The notes: generated by a model not told the origin, from the letters alone. A stretch of DNA of 64,000 nucleotides from Curtobacterium sp. VKM Ac-1393 (GCF_015350995.1 NZ_JADKRW010000008.1:1-64000); one strand, 5' to 3'; positions 50,284-58,724 are shown, numbered from the stretch's first letter. A program made the numbers and translations.

Positions 50284-51572
50284 GCGGCCGGCACTGCGAT
50301 GTGGCCGATCGAGCAGTCGGTCAGGCGGTGGATCGTCGCGGTGACCCACGCTGCCTGCGCCGACGCCGGGGCATTCCGCAGTTCCCGCAGCAAAGAGTGG
50401 TCGTCCATCTCGAGCGCGGGTTCCACGCGATCCGCATCGACGATCCCTCGCGCAGCCACGTCGATGAGCCAACGATTCGCAACGGCGGCGTCGTTGAGCC
50501 GCGCGGTGTCCTCTGGTTCGGACTCGCAGTACGCGACCTCTGCGTCGCCGAGGACCGACGTGGTGAGGCTGTGCACGAGGTCGGCGTCCGTCATCCGCAC
50601 CTGGACGATCATCTTCAGGTCGTCCGGAGACGAGGGGGCGTTGCTCGCCCGGATCGTCGGCTGGATCGTGATGCCTGAGCGGCTGAGGTTCTCGGCGGCC
50701 TTCCGGATCACGGCCCCTGAGTTGCCGTCGGTGCGCTGCTCCGGGAACAAGCAGATCGTCGGGCGGTGTCCGTTGCAGACCGACTGCGACTGCGGACGCT
50801 CGGTGATGGGCGCGGCTCCGAGGCCCGAACCGGACACGAGCGCGATCACCGTGACGACCGCGAACGAGGCGACGCCGATCGGCACTCCGAACCGATGGAG
50901 TCGATCGGTACTCGTGCGCCGCGCTGCCGCGATGAGCAGCAGGCCGACTCCCGCGAGTGCGCTGAACGCGGTCGCGATGATCGGCGCTCGCGGGTCGAGT
51001 GACGTCTCGACCGAGCAGCAGTCGGCCATGACGAGGCCGGCGAGGTAGCGGAGCGGGAAGTAGTCGACGGCCCACGAGAAGCCGAGCCAGCTGTACGACG
51101 CGAGCAGGCCGAGCGGCAGCGACGCGACCGGCGGGAGCCAGCGTCCGATCGCGAACCCGATGCACGTGTGGAAGAACAGGATGCTCGCGAAGGCCAGGCC
51201 GACGAGCGGCGACGGGGCACCCGGAGCCCCCCAGGTGTCGCTGCTCATGAGCACGACGGCGACGGCCTGGAGCAGGATGCCGGCGGCGAGTGGCGTCCAC
51301 AGGTGATCGGCGAGGACTGCTGCACTCGATCTGCTGCTGCTCTGGATGGCGGATGCGTTGGACCGGTACCGCCGTCCCTCCCAGGCGCCAGCGGTGGCAG
51401 CGACGCCGCAGGAGAAGACCAGGTAGATCGCGGAGCCGGTGATCGCAGCAGGCCAGTACCCGGCAACGGATGTCTCGGACGAGAACTGCACGCTGTACGC
51501 GACCACGCCGAGCAGCCCGGGCAGGAGGAGCCACACCGCGGCGCGACTGCGCCACGGGATGATCGGGCGCAT
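50280..51572 (-). CDS. Putative ABC exporter membrane subunit
   Basis: 430 residues, starting at the ATG that overlaps the ATPase stop by one base (TGATG). Six to seven predicted helices in the first 290 residues, then a predicted extracellular domain of about 140 residues with a Cys pair (VCNGHRPTICLFPEQ) and the DADLVHSLTTSVLG segment. No close family known to me; position after the ATPase gene makes it the permease. The extracellular part is unusual for a simple ABC-2 permease. Confidence 0.72.
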   Translation of the reverse strand: MRPIIPWRSRAAVWLLLPGLLGVVAYSVQFSSETSVAGYWPAAITGSAIYLVFSCGVAATAGAWEGRRYRSNASAIQSSSRSSAAVLADHLWTPLAAGILLQAVAVVLMSSDTWGAPGAPSPLVGLAFASILFFHTCIGFAIGRWLPPVASLPLGLLASYSWLGFSWAVDYFPLRYLAGLVMADCCSVETSLDPRAPIIATAFSALAGVGLLLIAAARRTSTDRLHRFGVPIGVASFAVVTVIALVSGSGLGAAPITERPQSQSVCNGHRPTICLFPEQRTDGNSGAVIRKAAENLSRSGITIQPTIRASNAPSSPDDLKMIVQVRMTDADLVHSLTTSVLGDAEVAYCESEPEDTARLNDAAVANRWLIDVAARGIVDADRVEPALEMDDHSLLRELRNAPASAQAAWVTATIHRLTDCSIGHIAVPAA

Positions 51573-52315
51573 CAGTCGTCCTCGTTCGTGAAGCGCGCGT
51601 ACGACGCGGTGATCGCGTCCGCGGGGGCGAGCGTCTCGAACGGTTCCGTGAAGGCGTCGACGGAACCGGAGAACGGGACGTGTCCGTCCACGAGCACGGT
51701 CACGTGGTCGTACGTCGCAGCGACGTCCTCGGTCTGGTGGGTCGAGACGATCACGGAGACCTCGGTCGGCAGGTTCTGCATCACCTGCGCGAACCGCGAC
51801 CGTTGTGCCGGGTCCAGTCCCGCCGTGGGTTCGTCGAGCAGGATCCACTGCGCTCCTGACACCAGGGCGCCGGCGACGCCGAGGCGCCGGATCTGCCCGC
51901 CCGAGAGCGTCGTGGCCCGCACATCGGCTCGGGCGGCGAGATCAACGGCGGTGAGCGCCGCCGTGGCACGGTCCCATGCATCGCTGCGCGACAGACCCTT
52001 CAACCAGCCGCAGTAGGCGACGTGCTCCCGAGTGGTGAGCCCGGGGAAGGCGCCACTCAGCTGCGGAAGCCACGCCACTCCGCGGCGGTACCGCCGCCGG
52101 TTCCCACGGTCGCTCGGACTGCCCAGTCCTTCGACGCGGATCATGCCCGCCGGCGGTCGGAGCGTGTCGGCGATGAGTCCGAGAAGCGTCGACTTGCCAG
52201 CGCCGTTCGGTCCGAGCAGGACGCTGGCCCCGCTCGGGAACACCGTCGACAGCCCGGAGATCACCTGATGGTCTCGTCGGTACCCGAACGCGAGCTCGTC
52301 GATCTCTACGGCCAA
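51572..52315 (-). CDS. ABC transporter ATP-binding protein
   Basis: 247 residues. Walker A GPNGAGKST, Q-loop WLPQLSGAF, signature LSGGQIRRLGVAGALV, Walker B WILLDEPTAGLD and switch His in IVSTHQTEDVA. Exporter-type (CcmA-like) ATPase. First gene of a four-gene coupled operon of membrane proteins on the minus strand, divergent from a small secreted protein at 52410, which may be cargo or a co-regulated surface protein. Confidence 0.9.
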   Translation of the reverse strand: MAVEIDELAFGYRRDHQVISGLSTVFPSGASVLLGPNGAGKSTLLGLIADTLRPPAGMIRVEGLGSPSDRGNRRRYRRGVAWLPQLSGAFPGLTTREHVAYCGWLKGLSRSDAWDRATAALTAVDLAARADVRATTLSGGQIRRLGVAGALVSGAQWILLDEPTAGLDPAQRSRFAQVMQNLPTEVSVIVSTHQTEDVAATYDHVTVLVDGHVPFSGSVDAFTEPFETLAPADAITASYARFTNEDD

Positions 52316-52409
52316 GACAACCCCCTGAAACCTTGCACTGATGTGTCACCGTACATGAGCGTGCTCACGGCTCGGACATCCCGGGCCATCACCTCGAGGG
52401 GGAATCACG

Positions 52410-52838
52410 ATGATCAAGTTCAGTCGTCGAGCGGCGGCAGCAGTCTCCGGGGGAGTCATCGTCGCCACGGTGTTCGCGGCATCACCGGCGTTCGCTGAGG
52501 GCTCGTGGTCGTCGAAGCTGACCGGGGCTGCCATCGGCAAGCAGTCACGCAGCTGGCAGGACTCGCACAAGGACAGGGTCCGGACTGCCACGACCTTCGC
52601 CGGCTGCCGCATCTCGGGCAACCTCAACGGGTTCAAGTCAGCATCTGTCCGGCTCATCGATGAGCGCGGATGGCTGCCGGACAAGAGCATGGGCACGAAG
52701 GTCAACAAGTGTGGCCGGAGTGACTGGGGTGTGATGACCAGGCCGGATCGGTACCACTGGAGGATCTGGGCCCTCAACGGTGCGCCGGACGAGTCGACGC
52801 TGCGTCTTTCGGTGTCGACGGTGCGCCAGGCCTACTGA
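52410..52838 (+). CDS. Small secreted protein, hypothetical
   Basis: 142 residues. Sec signal peptide with cleavage after SPAFA (about residue 29). The mature ~113 residues are basic and Trp-rich with two cysteines (FAGCRISG and VNKCGRSD) that could form one disulfide. GAGGGGG-type ribosome site lies before the ATG. Divergent from the four-gene ABC operon, 94 bp apart, so both share a control region. It could be an antimicrobial peptide-like exported factor or an ABC-linked surface protein; the family is not recognised. The protein encoded at 56887 is similar in style but not in sequence. Confidence 0.75.
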   Translation: MIKFSRRAAAAVSGGVIVATVFAASPAFAEGSWSSKLTGAAIGKQSRSWQDSHKDRVRTATTFAGCRISGNLNGFKSASVRLIDERGWLPDKSMGTKVNKCGRSDWGVMTRPDRYHWRIWALNGAPDESTLRLSVSTVRQAY

Positions 52839-52881
52839 GCAGGCGTCGCCGGTTGGTCGCCCCGGCGGCCAGCCGGCCCCG

Positions 52882-53526
52882 TCACCCCCGCCGGTACCGC
52901 GTCGCCGGCTTCCCTGGCCCGTCCGCCCGCTTTGTGTCCGTCGCGACCAGCTTCGGCAGCATCGCTCGACGGAACGAGTCCGGCAGCAGGCGCTCGCCGA
53001 GGACCGACTCGTGCAGCTGCCGCAACGCCGACATCGTGAACGGCTCCGGCAACAACCCGTGCGGATCCGGGGCGTCGCTGTAGACGGACCGGAGCCGAGC
53101 GACCGCGAACCCGAGGATGTCGTCGTGCCCGTGCACCATCCCGCGCGCCTCGATCACCGGCGTGAGTCGCACCTGGGGCTCGTCCAACTCCAGGGCATGA
53201 GCCGGCACCACGTCGAGGTGCGCCACCGACAACACCCACCCTCGGTCATCCCGCGAGGGGTCGTCGAACACGTGCAACTGCTCCGGCGCGAGCCCCGTCA
53301 CGCCCGCCTTCGTGGAGAGCGACCGCAGGACGGCCGAAGCCAGCCGCTCGCCCTCGTGCACGAACGTCCCGGGGAGCCGCCAGTCGCCCAGGGAGGCATC
53401 GCGGACCTGCACGACGGACAGCGGTCCGCCCGCGGGGACGGTCAGCACGGCGGTGTCCACGGCGACCGAGGGTCGCGGGTAGTCCGTCAGTCGTCGGCCG
53501 CTCGGGTCGCGGTACTCGTCGGTCAT
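52882..53526 (-). CDS. NrtR-like Nudix-domain transcriptional regulator
   Basis: 214 residues from the ATG at 53526; upstream starts would run through the operator. N-terminal Nudix-like domain (1-130) with a broken Nudix box (GTFVHEGERLASAVLRSLSTKAGV: RELxEE is RSLSTK), so it should bind but not hydrolyse ADP-ribose compounds. C-terminal winged-helix (about 150-205, FTMSALRQLHESVLGERLLPDSFRRAM), the NrtR arrangement. No Shine-Dalgarno is visible and the mRNA may be leaderless. Divergent from an ADP-ribosylglycohydrolase, with two matching dyads between. Known NrtR proteins repress NAD genes and respond to ADP-ribose. Confidence 0.85.
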   Translation of the reverse strand: MTDEYRDPSGRRLTDYPRPSVAVDTAVLTVPAGGPLSVVQVRDASLGDWRLPGTFVHEGERLASAVLRSLSTKAGVTGLAPEQLHVFDDPSRDDRGWVLSVAHLDVVPAHALELDEPQVRLTPVIEARGMVHGHDDILGFAVARLRSVYSDAPDPHGLLPEPFTMSALRQLHESVLGERLLPDSFRRAMLPKLVATDTKRADGPGKPATRYRRG

Positions 53527-53534
53527 GACCGCGA

Positions 53535-53599
53535 GTTTACGCACACTTGCGCAAACGCGGCAGGTGGTGCAGGATCGGTTTTACGCAATCCCGCGTAAA
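53535..53599. promoter_or_regulatory. Twin operators GTTTACGC-N6-GCGYAAAC
   Basis: Two dyads with identical spacing occupy the 91-bp divergent gap: GTTTACGC-acactt-GCGCAAAC (53535-53556) and TTTACGC-aatccc-GCGTAAA (53580-53599). The first covers the regulator's start region, the second lies 18 nt before the glycohydrolase ATG. They are the obvious candidates for the NrtR-like protein, allowing it to control both genes. Confidence 0.75.
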
Positions 53600-53617
53600 C
53601 CCGATCCGGAGGTCCAC

Positions 53618-54559
53618 ATGACCACCCCGCAGATCCACGACCGAGCAGTCGGTGCCGTCCTCGGCTCCGCCGCTGGCGACGCCCTCGGCGCCGGGTACGA
53701 GTTCCGTCCGGCAGTACCCGAGCCGACCCCGATCACGATGACCGGCGGCGGCTCCTTCGGCTGGGCGCCGGGGGAGTGGACCGACGACACGAGCATGGCC
53801 GTCCCGATCCTCCGCACGGTCGCCCGTGGCGGCGACCCGGCGTCGGAGCCCGCCCTCGACGGCCTGGTGGCCGCCTGGGCAGCGTGGTCGGTCGACGCGC
53901 CCGACGTCGGCATCCAGACGCGCAACGTCCTGACCGGTTTGGAGGCGCGGATCGCCTCCGTCGCGCGGGCTGCGGCCCGCCAGGAGCACGAGTTCACGGG
54001 CCGCTCCGCCGGCAACGGATCGCTCATGCGGACCGCCCCGCTGGTGCTCGCCTACCTGTGCGGGGACGTCGGCGAAGAGGAGCGGCTCGCAGCGGCGGCT
54101 CGCGCGATCAGTGACCTGACGCACTACGAGTCCGACGCGGGGGACGCGTGCGTGCTCTGGTGCGTGGCGATCCGGCACGCGGTGCTGACCGGCGAGCTCG
54201 ATCTCCTGCGTGGGATTGACCTGCTCGACCTCGATCGTCGCCGGCTGTGGGTGGACCGGATCGTCACGGCCGAGCACTCGCAGCCGGTGGACTTCACCGA
54301 ATCGAACGGATGGGTGGTGTCCGCGCTGCAAGCCGCCTACGCCGCGGTGCGCCAGAGTTCCTCGCTCGAGGACGCCCTGGTCCGCGCAGTCCGCACCGGC
54401 AACGACACCGACACGGTCGCTGCGATCGCCGGTGGGCTCGCGGGGGCGCTGTACGGGGCGTCGTCGTTGCCGGCCCAGTGGCGGGAGCTGCTGCACGGCT
54501 GGCCGAACCTGCGCGCCGATGACCTCGTCGCGCTCAGCGAGCAGGCGCTCGCCGTCTGA
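53618..54559 (+). CDS. ADP-ribosylglycohydrolase
   Basis: 313 residues from the ATG at 53618 (GGAGG upstream). Family signatures: RAVGAVLGSAAGDALGAGYEF, the metal-binding GEWTDDTSMA, and near the C-terminus RTGNDTDTVAAIAGGLAGALYG, whose Asp residues complete the binuclear magnesium site. It removes ADP-ribose from proteins or cleaves ADP-ribosyl compounds in the cytoplasm. Divergent from and probably controlled by the NrtR-like regulator, linking it to ADP-ribose or NAD turnover. Confidence 0.92.
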   Translation: MTTPQIHDRAVGAVLGSAAGDALGAGYEFRPAVPEPTPITMTGGGSFGWAPGEWTDDTSMAVPILRTVARGGDPASEPALDGLVAAWAAWSVDAPDVGIQTRNVLTGLEARIASVARAAARQEHEFTGRSAGNGSLMRTAPLVLAYLCGDVGEEERLAAAARAISDLTHYESDAGDACVLWCVAIRHAVLTGELDLLRGIDLLDLDRRRLWVDRIVTAEHSQPVDFTESNGWVVSALQAAYAAVRQSSSLEDALVRAVRTGNDTDTVAAIAGGLAGALYGASSLPAQWRELLHGWPNLRADDLVALSEQALAV

Positions 54560-54571
54560 CCGGGCTGGCGT

Positions 54572-54598
54572 CGGAGGCTGCCGTGGGGGGAGCCTCCG
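54572..54598. terminator. Hairpin between convergent genes
   Basis: CGGAGGCT (54572-54579) pairs with AGCCTCCG (54591-54598) across an 11-nt loop, in the gap between the convergent glycohydrolase and DUF4395 genes. Likely bidirectional terminator; no T-run. Confidence 0.5.
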
Positions 54599-54706
54599 CC
54601 GTCGGGCTGGTCGTTCTCGTGGGGCCGGCCCACCGCTCTGGAGGCGACCACATCGGCAGCGCGGGTGGTGGGGCGGGGGTGAGCCGGGCCTCCCGGTCGA
54701 CCGCCG

Positions 54707-55183
54707 TCAGGCGATGCCGCTTCGCGGACGGAAGACGCCCGCACGGACCAGCCACACGTAGAGCAGGCAGCCGATGCAGACGTCGAAGACGGCGTTGAGG
54801 AACGCGGCGATCAGAGCGACGGCGGCGCCGACGGGGGCCGCGTACGGCACGCCGAGCAGGGCGAGGAGCAGCGCGGCCGCGGTGACGAACAAGCCGACCT
54901 GCTGGGCGAAGGTCGGAGGTTCGGGCGCCTCGAGCTCGGCGGGCGGGGCGAGCCTCGGCCGGACGAAGCGACGGAAGAGCGCGCCGTAGGGGTGGCGGCG
55001 GATGCCGGCGATGCCGCCGATCGCGAAGAGCACCACGATGACCGCGAGCAGGACGACGCCGACGACCCACGTGGCAGGGATCAGCGTCAGGACGATGGTC
55101 AGGGCGAGCAGGACCGTGGTGATGGCGGCGCCGAAGCGTGGGGAGCGGGGGTCGATACCTGCTTTGGCAGGGGCGGTGGTCAT
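54707..55183 (-). CDS. DUF4395 membrane protein
   Basis: 158 residues. Sequence starts with IDPRSPRFGAAITTVLLALTIVL and has four hydrophobic helices, with RHPYGALFRRFVRPRL between them and FDVCIGCLLYVWLVRAG at the C-terminus (the CxxC pair of DUF4395). Overlaps the thioredoxin-like gene by 4 nt (ATGA). DUF4395 often travels with thioredoxin-like or rhodanese proteins, suggesting a role in membrane-linked thiol or sulfur redox. Confidence 0.88.
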   Translation of the reverse strand: MTTAPAKAGIDPRSPRFGAAITTVLLALTIVLTLIPATWVVGVVLLAVIVVLFAIGGIAGIRRHPYGALFRRFVRPRLAPPAELEAPEPPTFAQQVGLFVTAAALLLALLGVPYAAPVGAAVALIAAFLNAVFDVCIGCLLYVWLVRAGVFRPRSGIA

Positions 55184-55644
55184 CGGGACTCCTGTGGCTC
55201 GGTGAGGACGGTGTTGAGGGCTGCGGTGAGTTCGGGTGGGCGGGGTGGGCCTCCGAAGCGGGTGCGGACGGCGTGGGAGCCGTCGACGAGCAGGACCGTG
55301 GGGGTCTGCAGGACGTTGAAACGGGTGGCGAGGTGCGGGTGCTCGGCGAGGTCGATCTCGAGCCGGGTCACGCCGGAGTGCTGCGCTGCGAGAGCCTCGA
55401 GCTGGCGGGCCGTCGCGGGGCAGCGGGCGCAGGTCGGCGTGGAGAACTGGATCAGGGTGGCGCGGGAGCCGAAGGCCGTAGCCGGAGCGATGTCGGCGAC
55501 GGTGCGGTCGGGCCTGGTGTCCGTGGTGCGGGCGCGGCCGGTCTGAGGGACTGCTCGGCCCGTCCTCGTGCGCAGGAGCAGCCCGAGGGCGGTGGCGAGG
55601 GCGAGGATCCCCGCCAGTACGGCGACGGCCACGATGACGGTCAT
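55180..55644 (-). CDS. Membrane-anchored thioredoxin-like protein
   Basis: 154 residues. One N-terminal membrane anchor (VIVAVAVLAGILALATALGLLL), then a thioredoxin fold with active site TPTCARCPATA (Cys-Ala-Arg-Cys) and the cis-Pro strand LQTPTVLLVDG. It faces the extracellular side or the membrane surface and works as a disulfide reductase or oxidase with the coupled DUF4395 protein. Start at ATG 55644. Confidence 0.88.
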   Translation of the reverse strand: MTVIVAVAVLAGILALATALGLLLRTRTGRAVPQTGRARTTDTRPDRTVADIAPATAFGSRATLIQFSTPTCARCPATARQLEALAAQHSGVTRLEIDLAEHPHLATRFNVLQTPTVLLVDGSHAVRTRFGGPPRPPELTAALNTVLTEPQESR

Positions 55645-55782
55645 GCCGTGACGGTACGTCGTTCTGGTGTGTCCGCGGGCGAACGTGACCGAACGTGACG
55701 GTCTCGGAGAGGCGGACGGCGTTGGAGGGGGCGGGTGGTCGTGGAGGTGCTCACGTTCGGTGCTCCGGGCGGCCGGTTTCCT

Positions 55783-55813
55783 GTCCCTTGAATAGGCATA
55801 TCATTCAAGGGAC
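55783..55813. promoter_or_regulatory. 11-bp dyad around a 23-bp motif shared with 63269-63291
   Basis: GTCCCTTGAAT-N9-ATTCAAGGGAC is a perfect inverted repeat. Its inner 23 bp agree at 21 positions with the reverse complement of 63269-63291 (CTTGAATAGGCATA at the left end of both). Lies 140 bp upstream of the thioredoxin-like gene; whether operator or terminator is open. The rest of the 300-bp gap is empty. Confidence 0.6.
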
Positions 55814-55948
55814 CGGGGTCGATACCCAGGGCGGCGCGCGGCGGTCGCCGGACGACGTTGAACGGGTGCGCCCGGAACCAGAGGATCGCGGGGGTCAGGG
55901 TGAGTCGGCCTCAGCGTCCCCCGGGCCCATGCGCTGACCGTACCGCGA

Positions 55949-56548
55949 TCAGACGCGGCGGAGCAGTCGGGCGACCGTGCCCTGCAGCACGAGCAGCAGG
56001 GCCCAGAGCAGGCCGATGCTCGGGAACACCACCGACAGGATCAGCGCGAGCGTGAGCAGGCCAGCGGCGATGAGCCCGCGGGCTGAGTCGCCCAACGGTG
56101 TGGCGAGCAACTCCGGGTTCCGGCGCAGCACGAGTTCGATGCCGGTCAGGGCCAGGCTCGTCACGACCATGCTGCCGAGGTAGAGCGCGTGCGCCACCCG
56201 GTCGTCGTTCTCGCCGCTGTTGAGCAGGTTCGCTGCGAAGGGCAGGAACACGATGCTGATGAGCCACACGAAGTTCAGCTGCATGAGCCGTGCGTTGTAC
56301 GAGCGGACGTGCTCGAACACCTGGTGGTGCAGGATCCAGAACCGCGAGATCAACCAGAACGTGATGAGGAACTCGAGCAGGGCGGGCCAGTGCTCCCGGA
56401 GCAGGTCACCGGCGCTCTCGCCCGAGGACATCTCGCTCGCGATGTCGACCAGCGGCAGGATCAGGAGCGTGATCGCGATGGCGACTGTGGCGTCCGAGAA
56501 GTTGACGAGTCGGTCGAGGCCTCGGTCCGTTCGAGCGTGCTCGGTCAT
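55949..56548 (-). CDS. TMEM175-family (DUF1211) potassium-channel-like protein
   Basis: 199 residues, six predicted membrane helices. The first helix carries RLVNFSDATVAIAITLLILPL, the FSDxxxAIAITLL motif whose residues line the pore in TMEM175. The second half repeats the three-helix unit less clearly. A potassium leak channel in the membrane is the expected role. Single gene, about 30 bp from the divergent DUF1653 gene. Confidence 0.9.
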   Translation of the reverse strand: MTEHARTDRGLDRLVNFSDATVAIAITLLILPLVDIASEMSSGESAGDLLREHWPALLEFLITFWLISRFWILHHQVFEHVRSYNARLMQLNFVWLISIVFLPFAANLLNSGENDDRVAHALYLGSMVVTSLALTGIELVLRRNPELLATPLGDSARGLIAAGLLTLALILSVVFPSIGLLWALLLVLQGTVARLLRRV

Positions 56549-56580
56549 GGCCCGAGTGTAGGAGCGCTTAGTGTCGGGGC

Positions 56581-56793
56581 GTGAGCGACGACGTGACCCC
56601 CGGCCTGTACCGCCACTTCAAGGGCAACGACTACGAGGTGCTGCTCGTCGCCCGTGACGTCGAGACCGAGGAGCCGGTGGTCGTCTACCGGGCGCTGTAC
56701 GGCGAGCGGGGGCACTGGGTTCGCTCGCTCGCCGACTTCACGGCGCACGTGACCCGCGACGGGTACGACGGGCCGCGGTTCGTGTCCGCGTGA
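56581..56793 (+). CDS. DUF1653 small protein
   Basis: 70 residues. TPGLYRHFKGNDYEVLLVARDVETEEPVVVYRALYGERGHWVRSL has the DUF1653 core (GxYRHxKGxxYxV, VVYxxLY). GTG start with no clear Shine-Dalgarno; the gap to the divergent TMEM175 gene is only 32 bp, so it may be leaderless. Function of the family is unknown. Confidence 0.88.
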   Translation: MSDDVTPGLYRHFKGNDYEVLLVARDVETEEPVVVYRALYGERGHWVRSLADFTAHVTRDGYDGPRFVSA

Positions 56794-56815
56794 GCATGAA
56801 CTAGCTGGATTTGTC

Positions 56816-56837
56816 ATATCAATTTTAACATTGATAT
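56816..56837 (+). promoter_or_regulatory. A+T-rich dyad upstream of the secreted-protein gene
   Basis: ATATCAAT-tttaac-ATTGATAT is a perfect 8-bp dyad in a very A+T-rich pocket of a 70% G+C region, 50 nt before the GTG of the next gene. Likely operator over a -10 region. Confidence 0.55.
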
Positions 56838-56886
56838 ACCTTGCAGTGGCAACCAGAGCGGTTGTCTGACTGAAAGGGGGTGTGCA

Positions 56887-57384
56887 GTGCAGCACACCAT
56901 GAAGCAAATGCTGGTCGTCGCCGCGGTCGCCGCGGTGGTCTCACCGTTGCTGGCAGCTGGCCCGGCGGTCGCGGCCGAACCTGACCCATGGTCGGCCGTT
57001 CCCGACAACGTGGTCGTCGATCCGACCTTCGACCCCGCGAACGCGACCCGGGTCGACGAGGACGGGAACACGATCAGCCGGAAGAATCCCTGCCATGACC
57101 GCGCGTTCACGGCGATCCCGAAGATGCTCACGTCCGTGTCGGGGTGCAGCATCATCGGGTCGAGCACGAAGACGAAGGTCACGTACAGCTGGTACCGCGA
57201 CCAAGGCCGGGTCGGGGTCTGCGTGTGGAGCAAGGGCTTCAACACTCGTGCGCAGACGACGTGGACCGCGTCGGGATGCGGGACCGGTCGCCGTGGCGTG
57301 GTCATCAACTGGGGCAACGTTGCGGCATCGAAGCAGATCCGGGGAATGACTGCTTCGGGCGTCGCGGGCGTGCAGTGGGGCTGA
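56887..57384 (+). CDS. Small secreted protein, hypothetical
   Basis: 165 residues from a GTG with AAGGGGG 6 nt upstream. Sec signal peptide, cleavage after PAVAA (about residue 30). The mature part carries four cysteines (NPCHDRAF, SGCSII, GVCVWSKGF, SGCGTGRRG), probably two disulfides, with a central STKTKVTYSWYRDQG beta-like segment. No known family; size, secretion and disulfides suggest an exported bacteriocin-like or surface protein. Its stop overlaps the start of a lipoprotein gene by 10 nt. Confidence 0.78.
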   Translation: MQHTMKQMLVVAAVAAVVSPLLAAGPAVAAEPDPWSAVPDNVVVDPTFDPANATRVDEDGNTISRKNPCHDRAFTAIPKMLTSVSGCSIIGSSTKTKVTYSWYRDQGRVGVCVWSKGFNTRAQTTWTASGCGTGRRGVVINWGNVAASKQIRGMTASGVAGVQWG

Positions 57385-58173
57385 TCGCGACACGTCGGCG
57401 CAGGCGCTCGCTCATCTGGGTGGGCGCTTGCGCCGTCGCGGTCGCCGCGACCGGGTGCGGTGCTCCCGACCCGACGACGACCCGAACGCCCCGGACCACC
57501 ACAACCGTTCGCCCGGCGACGGAAAGCGCCCGGATCATCGAGACCGTTTCGCAGCAGCGTCTTGCCGATGTGCTCATTGCGGGGCTCCCCTGTGCGGACC
57601 GGGACGACTACCAGGACGACTTGACGTTCTGGGACTCGATGCGTGGCTACGACTGCGTGGACGCGGCCGACACGGTCTCTGTTCGTGTGTACGGCAGCAG
57701 CCGGTCCGTCGACCAGATCCTCCCGTCATGGGCTGACGCTCTCGTGGATGGACGCGGAGCCCGGCGCGGCGTGAACTGGTTCGTCGTCGGACCGCGCGAT
57801 CTGATCTCCCAGGTCGATCCGCCTCGCGAGGATCCCGAGGTGCGGTCGTCGTCGACATCCGCCCCTGCCCCCGACGGCGCAGCAGGAATTCCTGACCAAC
57901 TGCTCCCAGTACACGTTCGACGAGGCCGTCCGTGCGATCCGCGGTGAGCGGGTGACGGAGACGGACGGTGCGTACTATGATCGGGCGTTCTCTGGCGTCG
58001 GCGAAGCCGTGCGAGCGTCGTTGGACCAGCGTGATCTCGCGCTCCTCCGTGCGGAGGACGACGAGGCGCGATGGCCATCGATGCTGTCCGAGCGCGGCCC
58101 CGCTTGGAAACAGGTTTGTCGAACAGCCATGTCACGGCACGACGACCTGCTCCGGTCTGGAGCGGAGGACTGA
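57375..58173 (+). pseudogene. Lipoprotein gene split by a one-base insertion in a C-run
   Basis: GTG start at 57375 inside the end of the preceding gene. N-terminus has an Arg-rich patch, a hydrophobic core and lipobox AATGC (about residue 25), so a lipid-anchored protein. The reading frame stays open to 57947 but ends in nonsense-like residues; the true continuation QEFLTNCSQYTFDEAVRAIRG runs in the +1 frame through 58173. Removing one C from the run 57868-57872 restores a single frame of about 265 residues with the linker SSSTSAPAPTAQQEF. Either a genuine frameshift or an assembly error. Function unknown; likely works with the flanking secreted protein and membrane protein. Confidence 0.65.
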
Positions 58174-58724
58174 TGCGCGTCGTGTCGATCGGACGAAGTG
58201 CCGGGGCGCTCGGGGCTCTCGGAGTGACGATCCAGGCAGCCGATGACTTCACGCGCATCTTCTTCGAGAGTCCGATGGCCGGCTCGTCCGCCGTGTTGGC
58301 GGGTACGAGCATCGTGCTGCTGCTGATCGGGGGCGTGCTCAGCTGGCATGGAGACCGGATCGTGTGCTGGACGCTCGGTGCCCTTGCTGTTCAGGTGGTT
58401 GGTCGCATGGCTGTCGATGTGGAACCAATGGCCGTGTACTGGTCGGTGTCGGTTGCGCACATGCTCGGGCCGGTCCTCGCGCTCGCCATCGGCGTGGTGA
58501 TCGCCCGTCGGGCCGGTTTCACGGCACTGCGGCGTCTCGGGTGCATCATCGGGATCGCCGCGGGCTGCTGGATGCTCGCGAGTTGGACGCAGGTGCCGTT
58601 GCTGCTCGTTCCGCTGACGCGCGCCGTCACGGACGGCTGTCTGCTCGCCGTGGTCGCTTGGCCTGCCGTCCTCGAGGCCGGTCGGCTGGCGCGCCGCCTT
58701 TGGGACTCCGCGGAGGTGCGCTGA
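58173..58724 (+). CDS. Membrane protein, hypothetical
   Basis: 183 residues starting at the ATG that overlaps the lipoprotein stop by one base (TGATG). Four to five membrane helices, with no extracellular domain. No family recognised. The coupling with the secreted protein and lipoprotein upstream suggests a three-gene unit, possibly with the membrane protein as partner or immunity protein (inference). Confidence 0.75.
   Translation: MRVVSIGRSAGALGALGVTIQAADDFTRIFFESPMAGSSAVLAGTSIVLLLIGGVLSWHGDRIVCWTLGALAVQVVGRMAVDVEPMAVYWSVSVAHMLGPVLALAIGVVIARRAGFTALRRLGCIIGIAAGCWMLASWTQVPLLLVPLTRAVTDGCLLAVVAWPAVLEAGRLARRLWDSAEVR

Noticed and set aside
52410..52838. Lactococcin 972-type bacteriocin with ABC immunity
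   Set aside because: The secreted protein lacks the expected lactococcin 972 pattern, and the large bacteriocin-associated membrane protein of that system is missing.
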